This document shows positions 17,706 to 27,383 of a stretch of DNA of 64,000 nucleotides, in pieces. The DNA comes from Marinobacter sp. F3R11. GTDB lineage: Bacteria > Pseudomonadota > Gammaproteobacteria > Pseudomonadales > Oleiphilaceae. The notes under the pieces are model-generated. The model did no database searches. It was not told the DNA's origin and saw nothing but the letters and a program-made list of their open reading frames with translations. The DNA is taken from positions 221,608 to 285,607 of the forward strand of contig NZ_QOCH01000015.1 of assembly GCF_003318275.1 (NCBI RefSeq). Direction: 5' to 3'. The translations under genes and the position numbers were made by a program. How positions within the stretch are numbered: the first letter of the stretch is position 1; every line of letters begins with the position of its first letter.

Positions 17706-19121
17706 ATGACCAGAAAACGACTACCGAATGCGCTGCTGCCCTTGCTGTTCGGCATTAGCCTTTCAGCTCATGCCGCTACCCACGCGGGTTTTCCGCTGCA
17801 GGAAAGCGCAGATACCGGAGGAGATGGCACGGTTAAGCAATCCGACACCAATGCTTACTCCCTTCCACAAAGCAATCTGTCCATGACCAAACGCCTGGAT
17901 TTCAGCGTTGGCAACAGTTTTTTCCGCAATCCCTGGGTTGAAGCACCGGCAAGCACCACTGCACGGGACGGTTTAGGCCCGCTGTTTAACACCAACTCAT
18001 GCCAGGGATGCCATATTAAAGATGGTCGCGGCCAGCCTCCAAGCCCTGATGAAACCGCAGTGTCCCTGTTCCTGCGCCTGGCTGTTCCGGCTGACCCGGA
18101 GACAGATGCAGAGGTTCTGCGTACTCACGGCTTCAAGCCGGCACCTGTCTATGGCACTCAACTGCAGACGGCAGCCCTGCCTGCGGCAAAACCAGAAGCC
18201 GATCTGGTGCTCACATGGAAGACCCAGACCAAAACACTGGCAGACGGAACACATGTAGAGCTGCGAGAGCCCATATACACTATCGAGAACCCTAACTACG
18301 GCCCTCTGCCGGAAGACCTTTTAATCTCTCCCCGGGTCGCACCGCCCATGATTGGTATGGGACTACTGGAGACTATCCCGATTTCGGAGATTGAGGCTCT
18401 GGCTGACCCACGAGATACAAACGGTGATGGTATATCCGGAAAACTCAACCAGGTCTGGGATCTGGCAACAGGGCAAACTGTACCCGGTCGTTTCGGCTGG
18501 AAAGCAGCCGAGCCAGATGTGCATCAACAAAGTATGGGTGCATTTTCCGGCGACATGGGACTTACTTCCAGCCTGAAACCCGCCACTGACTGCACTCCGG
18601 AACAAAAATGTGACCGTTTCACGGATGGAGGCCAGCCAGAAGTCAGCGACAAGATTGCGAATTTTGTTACTTTCTACGCCAAGAGCCTCGCCGTACCTGC
18701 TCGACGCAATATGGATGATCCATCCGTACAAAAAGGCGCACAGCTGTTTAATGAAACAGGGTGCGCAGCATGCCACACACCCATGCACACCACGGGAACA
18801 GACCTGGAGCGTCCTGATCTGAGCGAACAGACTATCTGGCCATATACCGATATGCTGTTGCACGACATGGGGCCAGCCCTGGCCGATGGCCGCGATGAAT
18901 TCCTGGCCAACGGAAATGAATGGCGCACCCAGCCACTCTGGGGCATTGGCCTGGCACAGACCGTAAATCCGCAAGCGGGCTTTCTGCACGACGGGCGGGC
19001 ACGAACTCTGGAAGAGGCGATACTGTGGCATGGCGGCGAAGCAGCCCCGGCCGTAGCTCGTTTCAGCGAACTCAGTGCCGAAAACCGTCGGGCCCTGCTC
19101 GACTTCCTGAACTCACTTTAA
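17706..19121 (+). CDS. Di-haem oxidoreductase of the DUF1111 family
   Basis: Periplasmic c-type cytochrome of 471 residues, related to di-haem peroxidases. Signal peptide at about 1-23 (ending SAHA). Two haem-binding motifs are visible: CQGCH at 99-103 and CAACH at about 353-357. The segments GLGPLFNTNSCQGCHIKDGRG and GFLHDGRARTLEEAILWHGGEA are typical of DUF1111/COG3488. In Pseudomonas the orthologous gene lies between two imelysin genes and is iron-repressed. It may oxidise or reduce iron, or a ligand, during uptake; this is inference. It precedes the second imelysin gene by 11 bases. Confidence 0.92.
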   Translation: MTRKRLPNALLPLLFGISLSAHAATHAGFPLQESADTGGDGTVKQSDTNAYSLPQSNLSMTKRLDFSVGNSFFRNPWVEAPASTTARDGLGPLFNTNSCQGCHIKDGRGQPPSPDETAVSLFLRLAVPADPETDAEVLRTHGFKPAPVYGTQLQTAALPAAKPEADLVLTWKTQTKTLADGTHVELREPIYTIENPNYGPLPEDLLISPRVAPPMIGMGLLETIPISEIEALADPRDTNGDGISGKLNQVWDLATGQTVPGRFGWKAAEPDVHQQSMGAFSGDMGLTSSLKPATDCTPEQKCDRFTDGGQPEVSDKIANFVTFYAKSLAVPARRNMDDPSVQKGAQLFNETGCAACHTPMHTTGTDLERPDLSEQTIWPYTDMLLHDMGPALADGRDEFLANGNEWRTQPLWGIGLAQTVNPQAGFLHDGRARTLEEAILWHGGEAAPAVARFSELSAENRRALLDFLNSL

Positions 19122-19132
19122 CGGAACCTGAT

Positions 19133-20188
19133 ATGAAGCGCCTGACATTTTCTGTTTCTCTTTGCCTCGCCTCATCACTGGTCGCTTCACCTTTGGCTGC
19201 GGCAGTTACCAGCCCTGCTGACGATCAGGCTGCAGACTACCGAAAGCAGTGGCACAGCGACATTTATACCGGGTATCAGAACCTGGCAACACAGAGCAAG
19301 ACACTGACAAACCAGGCAGAAACCTACTGCCAGACACCTTCTCCAGAGGGCCTCAGGCAAACAAAGCAAGCCTGGCTGGATGCGTTTCTTGCCTGGCAGG
19401 AAGTCCGCTTTGTGGATTTCGGCCCAGTGGAACTGGGTAATCGTGCCTGGCAGTTCCAGTTCTGGCCGGATCCGAAAAATCTGGTGGCCCGCAAGGCATC
19501 GTACCTGCTGAAAGATGATGCACCGCTTACACCTGAGCTGATAAGCCAATCCGGCGTCGCCGTGCAAGGCTTTCCAATGGTCGAATTTATTTTGTACGAC
19601 CAGACATTCAATACCAGTGACAGAGCGCTTCCTGCAGACCACACCTGCAAGCTCCTGGTTGCGGTAACCAATCACATTGCCGATAACAGTGAAAATCTGG
19701 CTCGCGACTGGAATGACTTTCAGAGCAACTACTCTGGCAATGCCCAGTACACAGAAACAACAATCAAGGCGGCGATGGCTGGACTGGAAATTCTTGAAGA
19801 ACGTCGCCTTGCCGCTCCTATGGGATTGCGTGGTAACGGAAAACGTTCGGTGTACAACGCGGATGCCTGGCGCAGCGGAACAAGCCTGATTGCCGCCGAG
19901 GCCAGCGTTCGGGGATTGAAACACTACTTCCTTCCGGCGTTTTCCAGACTGCTCAATGACAGGAAGCTACCTGAACTGGCCCGGAACATTGAACAGCAGT
20001 TTGATGAAGTGCTGGCCAACTTTCCGGAGCTCGACCAGCCAATGGCACCATTGCTGGTTGATGATAATGCATTCAGATCACTGCAAAGCCTGTATATCGA
20101 TATCACCCAGTTAACGGCTCTGGTAAACGATGAAGCCGCCGTTGAGCTCGGCATCGTACGCGGCTTCAATTCCAGTGACGGCGACTGA
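19133..20188 (+). CDS. Second imelysin-family protein
   Basis: Exported protein of 351 residues. Signal peptide at about 1-24 (SVSLCLASSLVASPLAAA). Imelysin-type features are QAWLDAFLAWQEVRFVDFGP, an FWPDPKN segment, and VQGFPMVEFILYD. The last corresponds to the GxHxxE region of the first copy but reads GFPMVEF, so the histidine is lost while the glutamate is kept. The long frame opens at 18920 within the previous gene; the signal peptide and 11-base spacing fix the start at 19133. It probably works with the first imelysin and the di-haem protein in iron acquisition. Confidence 0.9.
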   Translation: MKRLTFSVSLCLASSLVASPLAAAVTSPADDQAADYRKQWHSDIYTGYQNLATQSKTLTNQAETYCQTPSPEGLRQTKQAWLDAFLAWQEVRFVDFGPVELGNRAWQFQFWPDPKNLVARKASYLLKDDAPLTPELISQSGVAVQGFPMVEFILYDQTFNTSDRALPADHTCKLLVAVTNHIADNSENLARDWNDFQSNYSGNAQYTETTIKAAMAGLEILEERRLAAPMGLRGNGKRSVYNADAWRSGTSLIAAEASVRGLKHYFLPAFSRLLNDRKLPELARNIEQQFDEVLANFPELDQPMAPLLVDDNAFRSLQSLYIDITQLTALVNDEAAVELGIVRGFNSSDGD

Positions 20189-20201
20189 AGGAGCTGTATC
20201 C

Positions 20202-21302
20202 ATGCCAGAACTGACTCGCAGAAGCCTTCTGAAGGCTGCGCTGGCTGGCAGCGCAGCAGTCACACTTAGCGGATGCGGCATATTACCCGAAAAAGCCTCC
20301 GGCAAAGGTGCGCAGCAATATACCGGCGCCATAGGCTTACCCGGCGGTCATTTCGCCGTAGGCGCAATTGCGCCAGACGGAACAATGCTCTGGCAGTCCC
20401 CTGTAAGCACGCGCTGCCACAGTGGCTGCAATCGCCCCGGAACAGCCGAGGTGCTGTTCTTTGAGCGCCGACCCGGCTGGTCGTTTTATGTGTTCGACAG
20501 CAAAACCGGCGAACGCCTGCATCACATAAAGGCTTCCGAAGGAGAGCACTTTGTAGGGCATGGCATATTCTCTCCGGATGGGCGGTTTCTTTACGCCACA
20601 GCCAGCCGCTACGACCCTGGCGAAGGTATTGTTGCCGTCTATGACAGCCGGCAGGGCTATCAACGGGTAAACACTTTTGAACTGAACGGTACAGGCCCGC
20701 ACCAAATTACTCTCCACCCGGACGGACAAACGCTGGTTGTAGGGTTAGGGGGAATTCTGACCCACCCGGATTACGATCGCATCAAGCTCAATCTGGACTC
20801 CATGAAACCCGCGCTGGTTCTGGTGGACAGGTTATCTGGTGCGACTATCGGCAGTTTCAGCCCATCCCACCACCAGCTGAGTACCCGGCATGTGGATGTC
20901 GCACCAGACGGTACCATTTATGCTGCGTATCAGTATCAGGGCCCGGCCCATGAACTGCCTCCACTCATCGCACGCTACCGCAAGGGCCGCTACGAAGAGA
21001 TTGACCTCGGGGAATCAGTACACCGGAAACTGGGCAACTATATTGCCAGCATTGTTGCGCACCCTGAAAATGACCTGGTTGCTATAGCCTCCCCTATTGG
21101 CGGCACAGCACTGGTCTTTAATGGCCGCTCAGGAAAAGTGCTGGAACAAGCGTCTATAGCAGACTGCGCCGGCGTTGAAGCCCTGGCGGGTGGCGACTTC
21201 CTGGTCTCCTCCGGTCGCGGCAAGCTGATTCGCATTGGCAAAGGTCAGCCAGCCAGAGAAATCGCCAGCATGTCAGTGCTTTGGGATCACCACCTGGTAT
21301 AA
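20202..21302 (+). CDS. DUF1513 Tat-exported beta-propeller-like lipoprotein
   Basis: Protein of 366 residues with a Tat signal (TRRSLLKAALAGSAA) ending in the lipobox LSGC. The rest consists of beta-rich repeats with WD/propeller-like strands (HFVGHGIFSPDGRFLYAT, HQITLHPDGQTLVVGLGGI, HVDVAPDGTIYAAYQYQG), consistent with DUF1513. It closes the four-gene iron-regulated cluster, starting 13 bases after the second imelysin gene with AAGGAG upstream. Tat export suggests folding, possibly with a cofactor, before translocation. The family's biochemical activity is not established. Confidence 0.9.
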   Translation: MPELTRRSLLKAALAGSAAVTLSGCGILPEKASGKGAQQYTGAIGLPGGHFAVGAIAPDGTMLWQSPVSTRCHSGCNRPGTAEVLFFERRPGWSFYVFDSKTGERLHHIKASEGEHFVGHGIFSPDGRFLYATASRYDPGEGIVAVYDSRQGYQRVNTFELNGTGPHQITLHPDGQTLVVGLGGILTHPDYDRIKLNLDSMKPALVLVDRLSGATIGSFSPSHHQLSTRHVDVAPDGTIYAAYQYQGPAHELPPLIARYRKGRYEEIDLGESVHRKLGNYIASIVAHPENDLVAIASPIGGTALVFNGRSGKVLEQASIADCAGVEALAGGDFLVSSGRGKLIRIGKGQPAREIASMSVLWDHHLV

Positions 21303-21315
21303 CCAGATGGTGATC
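21285..21315 (+). repeat. Hairpin at the end of the imelysin operon
   Basis: GATCACCACCTGGT pairs with ACCAGATGGTGATC around a 3-base loop, with one mismatch, and spans the DUF1513 stop codon. No T run follows, so it is more likely a 3' stabiliser or a weak terminator. Confidence 0.5.
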
Positions 21316-21385
21316 TGTACATTAGGGTTCTGGGGTGCCGGCAGGGCTGGTATCCTTGGTTCTCCATTTTCCGGAGGACGACAGC

Positions 21386-22759
21386 TTGTCGCAGCAACAG
21401 AACCTCACACCAGATAACACACCCTCGGAAGAAAGTACGCAAACATCAAACCGCCCGCTTGAACAATCTGTTGAGCGGCTTTACAGCCTGATCGCCAACG
21501 AGGAAGACGCTCGGGTCTGCAAAGACATCCCGACAGAAGCCTGCAGTGCTGTACCTGGAAATTTTTTCCTGATTCTTGCGGCCAACGTACTGACCAAGCT
21601 GGGCGACCTGTTGATCAGCCCCAAAACGGTGCTGGCGTGGCTGATGAGTGCCGTTGGAGCACCTGCACTGGTGGCCTGGCTTGTCCCCATCAGGGAATCC
21701 GGTTCCATGGTGCCGCAGATGATGATTGCTGCCTGGGTTCGTCGCAAACCTGTGCGCAAATGGTTCTGGACCCTCGGCAGTTTTGGACAGGCGGTAAGCG
21801 TTACGGGCATGGCTGCATGCGTCTGGTTTCTTGAAGGCTATACCGCAGGTGGCGGCATTGTAGGCGCCTTGATTCTGTTCTCCCTGTCGCGTGGCTTCTG
21901 CTCTGTAGCCATGAAGGACGTTCAGGGGAAATGCGTACCAAAAACCCGCCGCGGCAGGCTTTCGGGCCTGGCCACCACCATTGGCGGCACTGCCACCGTT
22001 ATTCTGACGGTATTACTGTTTTGGGAACGGGGCGATCCCACCCTCGCCTTTTACAGCCTTCTTCTTTTGCTTGCGGCTGCACTCTGGATTATTGCGGGAT
22101 TTCTGTTTGCCGGCGTGAAAGAACAAAAAGGCGAAACCGGTGGTGGCGGCAACGCCATCAGGGAAGCATTCAAAAGCCTGTCGTTACTACGCGACGACGC
22201 GCCTTTCAGAAACTTCGTGATTACCCGTGCGCTCCTGCTATGCTCGGCTCTTGCCTCACCTTATTTTGTTGTTCTGGCCCAGAAAGAATCCGATACAGCC
22301 TTGCTGCTGGGGGTATTTCTTCTTGCAAGCAGTCTGGCCAGCTCTGTATCTGCCAGCTTCTGGGGCTGGATGGCCGATTCATCCAGCCGCAGGGTCATGA
22401 TTCGCGGGGCAGCTATCGCCAGCACTGTGTGCCTGATAGTTGGATTTACTGCCATGTTTGCGGGTACCGGCCTTGGCAACGGCTGGTTCTATCCCCTGGC
22501 CTTCTTTGTGTTAAGTATCGCCCATGCGGGCGTAAGGCTGGGCAGAAAGACCTATCTGGTGGATATGGCAGGTGGTAACAAGCGTACGGACTATACCGCG
22601 GTCAGCAACACAGTGATCGGCATTTTATTGCTGGTGACAGGAGGCTTTACGGCATTAATTTCACTCATATCAGACGCCGCAGTCATATTGGTACTCGGAC
22701 TGATGGGGCTGGCCGGGACAGTCAGCGCACTTCGGTTAAAGGAGGTAACCGACGACTGA
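21386..22759 (+). CDS. MFS transporter of unknown substrate
   Basis: Major facilitator protein of 457 residues with about 12 predicted membrane segments, beginning around FFLILAANVLTKLGDLL and ending with the ALISLISDAAVILVLGLMGLAG helix. A cytoplasmic N-terminal stretch of about 60 polar residues precedes the first helix. The best start is TTG at 21386, with GGAGG eight bases before it; the frame opens earlier at 21335 but with no ribosome site there. It follows the imelysin operon by 84 bases and could be partly cotranscribed, but the hairpin between them argues for some separation. The substrate cannot be inferred. Confidence 0.85.
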   Translation: MSQQQNLTPDNTPSEESTQTSNRPLEQSVERLYSLIANEEDARVCKDIPTEACSAVPGNFFLILAANVLTKLGDLLISPKTVLAWLMSAVGAPALVAWLVPIRESGSMVPQMMIAAWVRRKPVRKWFWTLGSFGQAVSVTGMAACVWFLEGYTAGGGIVGALILFSLSRGFCSVAMKDVQGKCVPKTRRGRLSGLATTIGGTATVILTVLLFWERGDPTLAFYSLLLLLAAALWIIAGFLFAGVKEQKGETGGGGNAIREAFKSLSLLRDDAPFRNFVITRALLLCSALASPYFVVLAQKESDTALLLGVFLLASSLASSVSASFWGWMADSSSRRVMIRGAAIASTVCLIVGFTAMFAGTGLGNGWFYPLAFFVLSIAHAGVRLGRKTYLVDMAGGNKRTDYTAVSNTVIGILLLVTGGFTALISLISDAAVILVLGLMGLAGTVSALRLKEVTDD

Positions 22760-22783
22760 TTCTCCCGTCACCGGGAAGCCGTT

Positions 22784-23155
22784 TCAGAAAGGTGCCTTGC
22801 CATCATTGAGCGCCAGGGCACCTTTCACAATACGGTAGATAAACCAGATAGAGATACCCAGAAGAATGAACCACCCGACGATCAGAAAGGTGGTCACAAT
22901 ACCGATAACACTCCACAACAGCCCTATCCAGAAAGTACGGATCTGCCAGCGGAAATGTGGCTCCACCCATGTGTTGCGGACATCGTCCAGCTTGACGTAA
23001 TTAATGATCACACCCACCAGTGCGGTAATGCCGCCCAGAAAAAATGACAACCCCTGAAGAATATAAACAACAACAGCGAGATTACGCGCGGGATCAGACT
23101 TGCGTGACACCTCGTCTGCCTTTACTCCGGCAGGAATGAATTCCGAGTCAGCCAA
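22784..23155 (-). CDS. Small membrane protein, DUF4870-like
   Basis: Integral membrane protein of 123 residues with three hydrophobic segments: LAVVVYILQGLSFFLGGITA, WIGLLWSVIGIVTTFLIV, and ILLGISIWFIYRIVKG. The pattern NYVKLDDVRNTWVEPHFRWQIRTFW between helices 1 and 2 and the IYRIVKGALALNDGKA end are typical of YtpI/DUF4870-type proteins, whose function is unknown. It starts at TTG (23155) with AGGAG upstream. It is convergent with the MFS gene. Confidence 0.85.
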   Translation of the reverse strand: MADSEFIPAGVKADEVSRKSDPARNLAVVVYILQGLSFFLGGITALVGVIINYVKLDDVRNTWVEPHFRWQIRTFWIGLLWSVIGIVTTFLIVGWFILLGISIWFIYRIVKGALALNDGKAPF

Positions 23156-23220
23156 GGCACTTCTCCTTTTTCAATATAAGCCGAAAGTTTAACACAGCCC
23201 CTGGCTTTGGTTTTCCACCG

Positions 23221-24867
23221 CTACAGTCGGTGATTGTCCGGACGATATCCAAGCCGGAAACCACCCCAATGCTTGCCATTTACATAAATCGGAACAGAAA
23301 GATCATGCATGATTTCGCCTGTATCCCGGCGATATGTTTGCAGCAGCATACTCTCCTTGTGGCTGCCACAGCGGATAGCCGTCCGATCGCTAAACAGCCG
23401 CTTGCTTCGGCTGCGCATGAGATCAACCTCGGGATCACCGGTAGGTGCGTGGGCGAATTCACGATTATGAGTGGGTATATAACCGTCCGGTGACTGAGCC
23501 GCCGCATACACCAGGGCCGGGTGAGACTCTTTTACCCGCTCCTGAACAACAGGCAGGTTCTTATCGGTAAATGCGTCAAAGCTGCTTGAGTATTTCGCCG
23601 GCTGAGTCCCCTGGATCGGCGTTCTCGTTTTATCAAACAACTTGCTTTCCGTCAGCTTACCTTCACGGATTGCCTCCTCAAATATCCGGCCAATCTGCTC
23701 TGCACCATTCCGTGCCTGATCGTAGAAGAACCGGTGGTAACTGGAACCGCTGTTCAGGGCAAACGCCGCATTCGCCACTTCCGCAAGCTCCATCAATGTA
23801 GCTGCCTGCTCCGCCAGTGACGCAACACTCTCATCACTCTCCGAGATCTGGTCCCTGACGGTTTCAATGGCTGAAAATACGTGCGTAAGGCTGACCTCGT
23901 TAGCCTGATCTATTTCAGCGATGCGCGCCACCTGCTGCTGAACACGATCTGACTGATCCCGTATCTGGTCAAGCCGCTCTCCCACCGTCTCAACCGACGC
24001 AAGTCCATCCTCAACACTGCGAGCAAGGTCTTCGATGCGACTGACGATCAACACAGTATCCGACCGGATTTCCTGCAGGGTCTCAGCCACCTCGCCGGTA
24101 GCCTGGGCAGTGCGGCCTGCCAACTGTCTTACTTCATCCGCAACCACCGCAAAGCCCCGGCCCTGATCTCCAGCCCGGGCAGCTTCTATGGCTGCGTTGA
24201 GTGCCAGCAGATTGGTCTGTTCCGCAATACTCTGGATAGTGGTGGTCACACCCTGAATTTTGTTGGATTTTTCATTCAGAGCCTGAATCAGGCGAAGGTT
24301 TTCGCTGGATTGCTGATGCACTTCCCGTATGCTGTCAATCGCCGTCGTAAGTGCCTCGCGCCCCTCGGTGCTCGCCTCCCTGTTTTGCAGAGCCATAGTG
24401 GCGGCATTGGTTGCCTGCTCGGAGGACTCCCTGACAGTTTCAGTAATCTGTCCTGCGTAATCCGCCATCTGGGCGGTTTCCTCAACCTGAAGATCCAGGC
24501 GTAACTTGAGCTGGTCCGCAGCGTGGGATACCTGAGCCGCAGAAATGGCGTTTCTGTCAGCGCTTCCCGAGAGCGTTCCTATCAGCGCGCGTCCGGCTTT
24601 GGCATCGGAAATCAGTTGTTGGCATTGGACCTGAAGCGGATGATCATCCGCCAGAGCACCCTCATTAAGAGCTTTGAGACCACGCTCCGCTGGCTCCAGA
24701 ACCCGAACGATCATGAAACCGCAGGCGACTACAAGACCGACAACAAACCCGATCAGTACTGACGCAAGTTCAAGGCCTAACACTTGCGCCACCACCGCAC
24801 AGACAATTGCAACAACAACCGCAATCGCCACTCCCCATAAAATTGAAGCACGATCCAACAACACCAT
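23221..24867 (-). CDS. Methyl-accepting chemotaxis protein with C-terminal sensor-like extension
   Basis: Chemoreceptor of 548 residues. Two adjacent hydrophobic stretches at about 8-55 anchor it to the membrane with almost no periplasmic loop. The signalling domain at about 120-380 contains the conserved tip [20 protein letters not shown], which contacts CheA and CheW. Unusually, about 150 residues follow the signalling domain, including [27 protein letters not shown] and a final [15 protein letters not shown] segment resembling a single Cache-type sensor. Sensing is therefore probably cytoplasmic. No C-terminal CheR/CheB tether pentapeptide is present. Confidence 0.92.
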   Translation of the reverse strand: MVLLDRASILWGVAIAVVVAIVCAVVAQVLGLELASVLIGFVVGLVVACGFMIVRVLEPAERGLKALNEGALADDHPLQVQCQQLISDAKAGRALIGTLSGSADRNAISAAQVSHAADQLKLRLDLQVEETAQMADYAGQITETVRESSEQATNAATMALQNREASTEGREALTTAIDSIREVHQQSSENLRLIQALNEKSNKIQGVTTTIQSIAEQTNLLALNAAIEAARAGDQGRGFAVVADEVRQLAGRTAQATGEVAETLQEIRSDTVLIVSRIEDLARSVEDGLASVETVGERLDQIRDQSDRVQQQVARIAEIDQANEVSLTHVFSAIETVRDQISESDESVASLAEQAATLMELAEVANAAFALNSGSSYHRFFYDQARNGAEQIGRIFEEAIREGKLTESKLFDKTRTPIQGTQPAKYSSSFDAFTDKNLPVVQERVKESHPALVYAAAQSPDGYIPTHNREFAHAPTGDPEVDLMRSRSKRLFSDRTAIRCGSHKESMLLQTYRRDTGEIMHDLSVPIYVNGKHWGGFRLGYRPDNHRL

Positions 24868-25014
24868 ATCAACCTCTTATTTATCGTTGCTTTTGCAAAC
24901 ATTTTGTTATCTAAGGCCATAACGGACTAACGGAGACTAAAGAACGGGCAAGAAGAAATAACTCATACTTTAGTGCATTTATCATGCTTATCGGCGGGGA
25001 AATGCGTTTCTGAA

Positions 25015-25073
25015 ACAAAAAACCGCAAACCCGACTCACATCGTTACGATGCGGGCCGGGTTTGCGGGTTTTT
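25015..25073. terminator. Bidirectional terminator downstream of phoX
   Basis: Stem AACCGCAAACCCG (25021-25033) with CGGGTTTGCGGGTT (25057-25070), an inner hairpin CATCGTTACGATG, an A run on the left (T run on the minus strand) and a T run on the right. It should stop phoX transcription before the chemoreceptor gene. Confidence 0.88.
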
Positions 25074-25094
25074 CGGGCTATCTGGCGGTGAACA

Positions 25095-27125
25095 TCAGGC
25101 GCCGATTACACCACCGTCGTCACGGGTAACGATCACGGTAGCATCACGGGGACGATCTTCACTGGCATCAGGCCAATTCCCACGCGGGTGCTGAATGTTC
25201 ACAAACATGGTTTTGCTATTCGGCGTGGTTACGACACCAGTAACCTCACATCCAGACGGTCCAACAAAGAACCGGCGGATTTCCCGAGTCTCCGGGTTTG
25301 CTGCAAGCATCATCTGGTTGCCATAGGTATCATTGCTGTAACCATCAGTCTGGATCCAGAGGACACCATTGTAGTCAAACCAGAGACCATCCGGGCTGTT
25401 GAAAATGTTGTCGTCTGTCAGAGAAACAACCACATTACCATCGACAGTGGTTTCCGTTCCCTGCTCACCGGCGAACACGAATATATCCCACTCGAATGCG
25501 GTAGCAGCATAATCGTTGCCGGCTTCCTTCCAGCGAATAATGTGCCCGTTGCGGTTCTCTACGATCGGGTTCGCAGCGTCAGTTTCCGCGTCCGTCCGCT
25601 GACTGTTGTTTGTCAGGGTGAAGTAGACTTCACCTGAGTTTGGATCAACTGCACCCCACTCAGGACGATCCATCGGAGTGGCACCTGCAATATCAGCTGC
25701 AAGACGGGTATTGACGATCACATCAGCCTGACTCTCGAAACCCTCGAACAATATTCCGCTGCGGCCCACTTCGGTGCCTTCCGCTGCCGCTACCTTGGCG
25801 GCAAAGTCTGCATCATCAAGAGACAGTGATAGCCATTCACCAGACCCATCGTCGTTAAATCTCGCTACGTACAGGGTACCATCATCCAACAGCGAACCAC
25901 TCGCCGTGGCTGCATTGTAAGGCTGGGAAGTCACGAATTTGTAGATGTATTCGTAGCGGGAGTCATCGCCTGAGTAGCAGACAACCGGCTGGCCTTCGGT
26001 GACAGGTGCGAAGATCACACCCTCGTGACCAAAACGGCCAAGGGCTGTGCGCTTCTGAGGCTTGCTCTCCGGTGCAAACGGGTCGATCTCAACCATGTAG
26101 CCAAAGGTGTTGGCCTCGTTGCGGTAGTCGGTCTCGGATGAGCCACCGTCCTGTGGCGTTACGTTGAAACGCACGTACTGATCCAGACCGCTATCCGCCA
26201 ATTCCCAATCGTACCGCGAACTACTGCCCACCCCGTGACGGACATACTCACGAGGACGGTCTGCCGCACTGGTTGCGAAATAGCCGTGCCAGTTCTCTTC
26301 AGCGGCCAGGTATGTGCCCCAGGGCGTTGGCCCCATTGAGCAGTTATTCAGAGTTCCACGAGTTTCCGTGGCATTCAGGCTGTATGGGGTTACCAGCTTG
26401 CTGTATCCGCGAGCAGGCCCGCGGATATCCATAGCTGTACCACCGGTGATGCGGCGGTTATAAGCACTGCCGAAAACGACGTCCCACCTGCCGTCACTGT
26501 CCTGTTTGATGTGTACTACCGAAACGCCGTGAGCCGCAATCTCCTTACGAACCTCATCGGCCGGGCGGAAACCACCGTTGTCACCCGAATCAGTAGGACC
26601 ATTGGCGTGCAATGCACCCTGGTTAATGTACTCGTGGTTCATCACCAGGAGTCCTTCGGTAGAGTCATTCCCGCCAGTCTTCAGGTCAATCGGGTAAAAG
26701 TGCATGCCATCATGATGCATGCCTACCTGCTGCTCTTGCTCAGCACCGGTATTGGTACCATCGGCACGGTATTCGGGATAGGAACCCGTGATCGGTGTTC
26801 CCCAGGGCAGGAAAGCCTCAGAACTGTATCCTTCAGGAACAACAACTGCGTTCTCAGTGGAAACCGGAACGGCCTTGAAACCCAGCTCGGGCGACAGCGA
26901 ACTGCTGCCAGTAGTCGTGCCGGAGCTTTTGCTGTCGCTGCTGCCACAACCAGCAAGGCTAACACCCATGATGCTGGCCAGCGCAGCGCCAACGCCACCC
27001 TTCATAACAGTACGTCGCTGCATACGGGCAGCCAGAACTTCATGGAAAGGTGTGTTATCAGAATGGTTAACTACCGGCTCGTAGTCGGGGTCCAGATAAT
27101 TTGAATCCAGGTCATGCTTGGCCAT
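25095..27125 (-). CDS. phoX: PhoX-family alkaline phosphatase (DUF839)
   Basis: Secreted calcium/iron-dependent phosphatase of 676 residues that releases phosphate from organic phosphoesters. It has the family's long N-terminus with a Tat motif (RRTVMKGGVGAALASIMG) leading to LAGC, so it may be lipid-anchored. PhoX landmarks include MNHEYINQG, AEENWHGYF, GRFGHEGVIFAP, YSGDDSRYEYIYKFV, RPEWGAVDPNSGEVYFTLTNN and SPDGLWFDYNGVLWIQTD. Marine bacteria commonly use PhoX under phosphate starvation. A three-repeat Pho box sits about 75-100 bases upstream, supporting PhoB control. Confidence 0.94.
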   Translation of the reverse strand: MAKHDLDSNYLDPDYEPVVNHSDNTPFHEVLAARMQRRTVMKGGVGAALASIMGVSLAGCGSSDSKSSGTTTGSSSLSPELGFKAVPVSTENAVVVPEGYSSEAFLPWGTPITGSYPEYRADGTNTGAEQEQQVGMHHDGMHFYPIDLKTGGNDSTEGLLVMNHEYINQGALHANGPTDSGDNGGFRPADEVRKEIAAHGVSVVHIKQDSDGRWDVVFGSAYNRRITGGTAMDIRGPARGYSKLVTPYSLNATETRGTLNNCSMGPTPWGTYLAAEENWHGYFATSAADRPREYVRHGVGSSSRYDWELADSGLDQYVRFNVTPQDGGSSETDYRNEANTFGYMVEIDPFAPESKPQKRTALGRFGHEGVIFAPVTEGQPVVCYSGDDSRYEYIYKFVTSQPYNAATASGSLLDDGTLYVARFNDDGSGEWLSLSLDDADFAAKVAAAEGTEVGRSGILFEGFESQADVIVNTRLAADIAGATPMDRPEWGAVDPNSGEVYFTLTNNSQRTDAETDAANPIVENRNGHIIRWKEAGNDYAATAFEWDIFVFAGEQGTETTVDGNVVVSLTDDNIFNSPDGLWFDYNGVLWIQTDGYSNDTYGNQMMLAANPETREIRRFFVGPSGCEVTGVVTTPNSKTMFVNIQHPRGNWPDASEDRPRDATVIVTRDDGGVIGA

Positions 27126-27199
27126 CTTATGTCTCTCTCTGTCTCTCGATTCTTAACAAACGGGTGTGTTTCCGAGAGGACAGTGTTGACGAGAAACAT

Positions 27200-27225
27200 G
27201 ACAGTGTAGAGACACTAAAAAGACA
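27200..27225 (-). promoter_or_regulatory. Pho box upstream of phoX
   Basis: On the minus strand TGTC occurs three times at exactly 11-base spacing (plus-strand GACA at 27200, 27211 and 27222), the hallmark of tandem PhoB half-sites; the site nearest the gene reads CTGTCATG. It lies 75-100 bases before the phoX start. Confidence 0.75.
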
Positions 27226-27320
27226 TAGTGGTTAATACTTATGCCGGCGTAGATTTGGCCACATTCTTCTACGCTGGCTGATCCGAGTTTTCCGTAATAT
27301 GGCTGTTCTGATTCCCACGA

Positions 27321-27356
27321 AATAAAAAGGGCAGCCTGACCGAATCATGGCTGCCC
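27321..27356 (-). terminator. Rho-independent terminator, minus strand
   Basis: GGGCAGCC (27329-27336) and GGCTGCCC (27349-27356) form an 8-base stem followed on the minus strand by TTTTTATT. It ends transcription of the small acidic lipoprotein gene. Confidence 0.88.
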
Positions 27357-27383
27357 TCATCCGGGAGGTAAAACCAGAGAAGC

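Noticed and set aside
18920..19132. N-terminal extension of the second imelysin
   Set aside because: The extension lies within the DUF1111 gene and would destroy the signal peptide.
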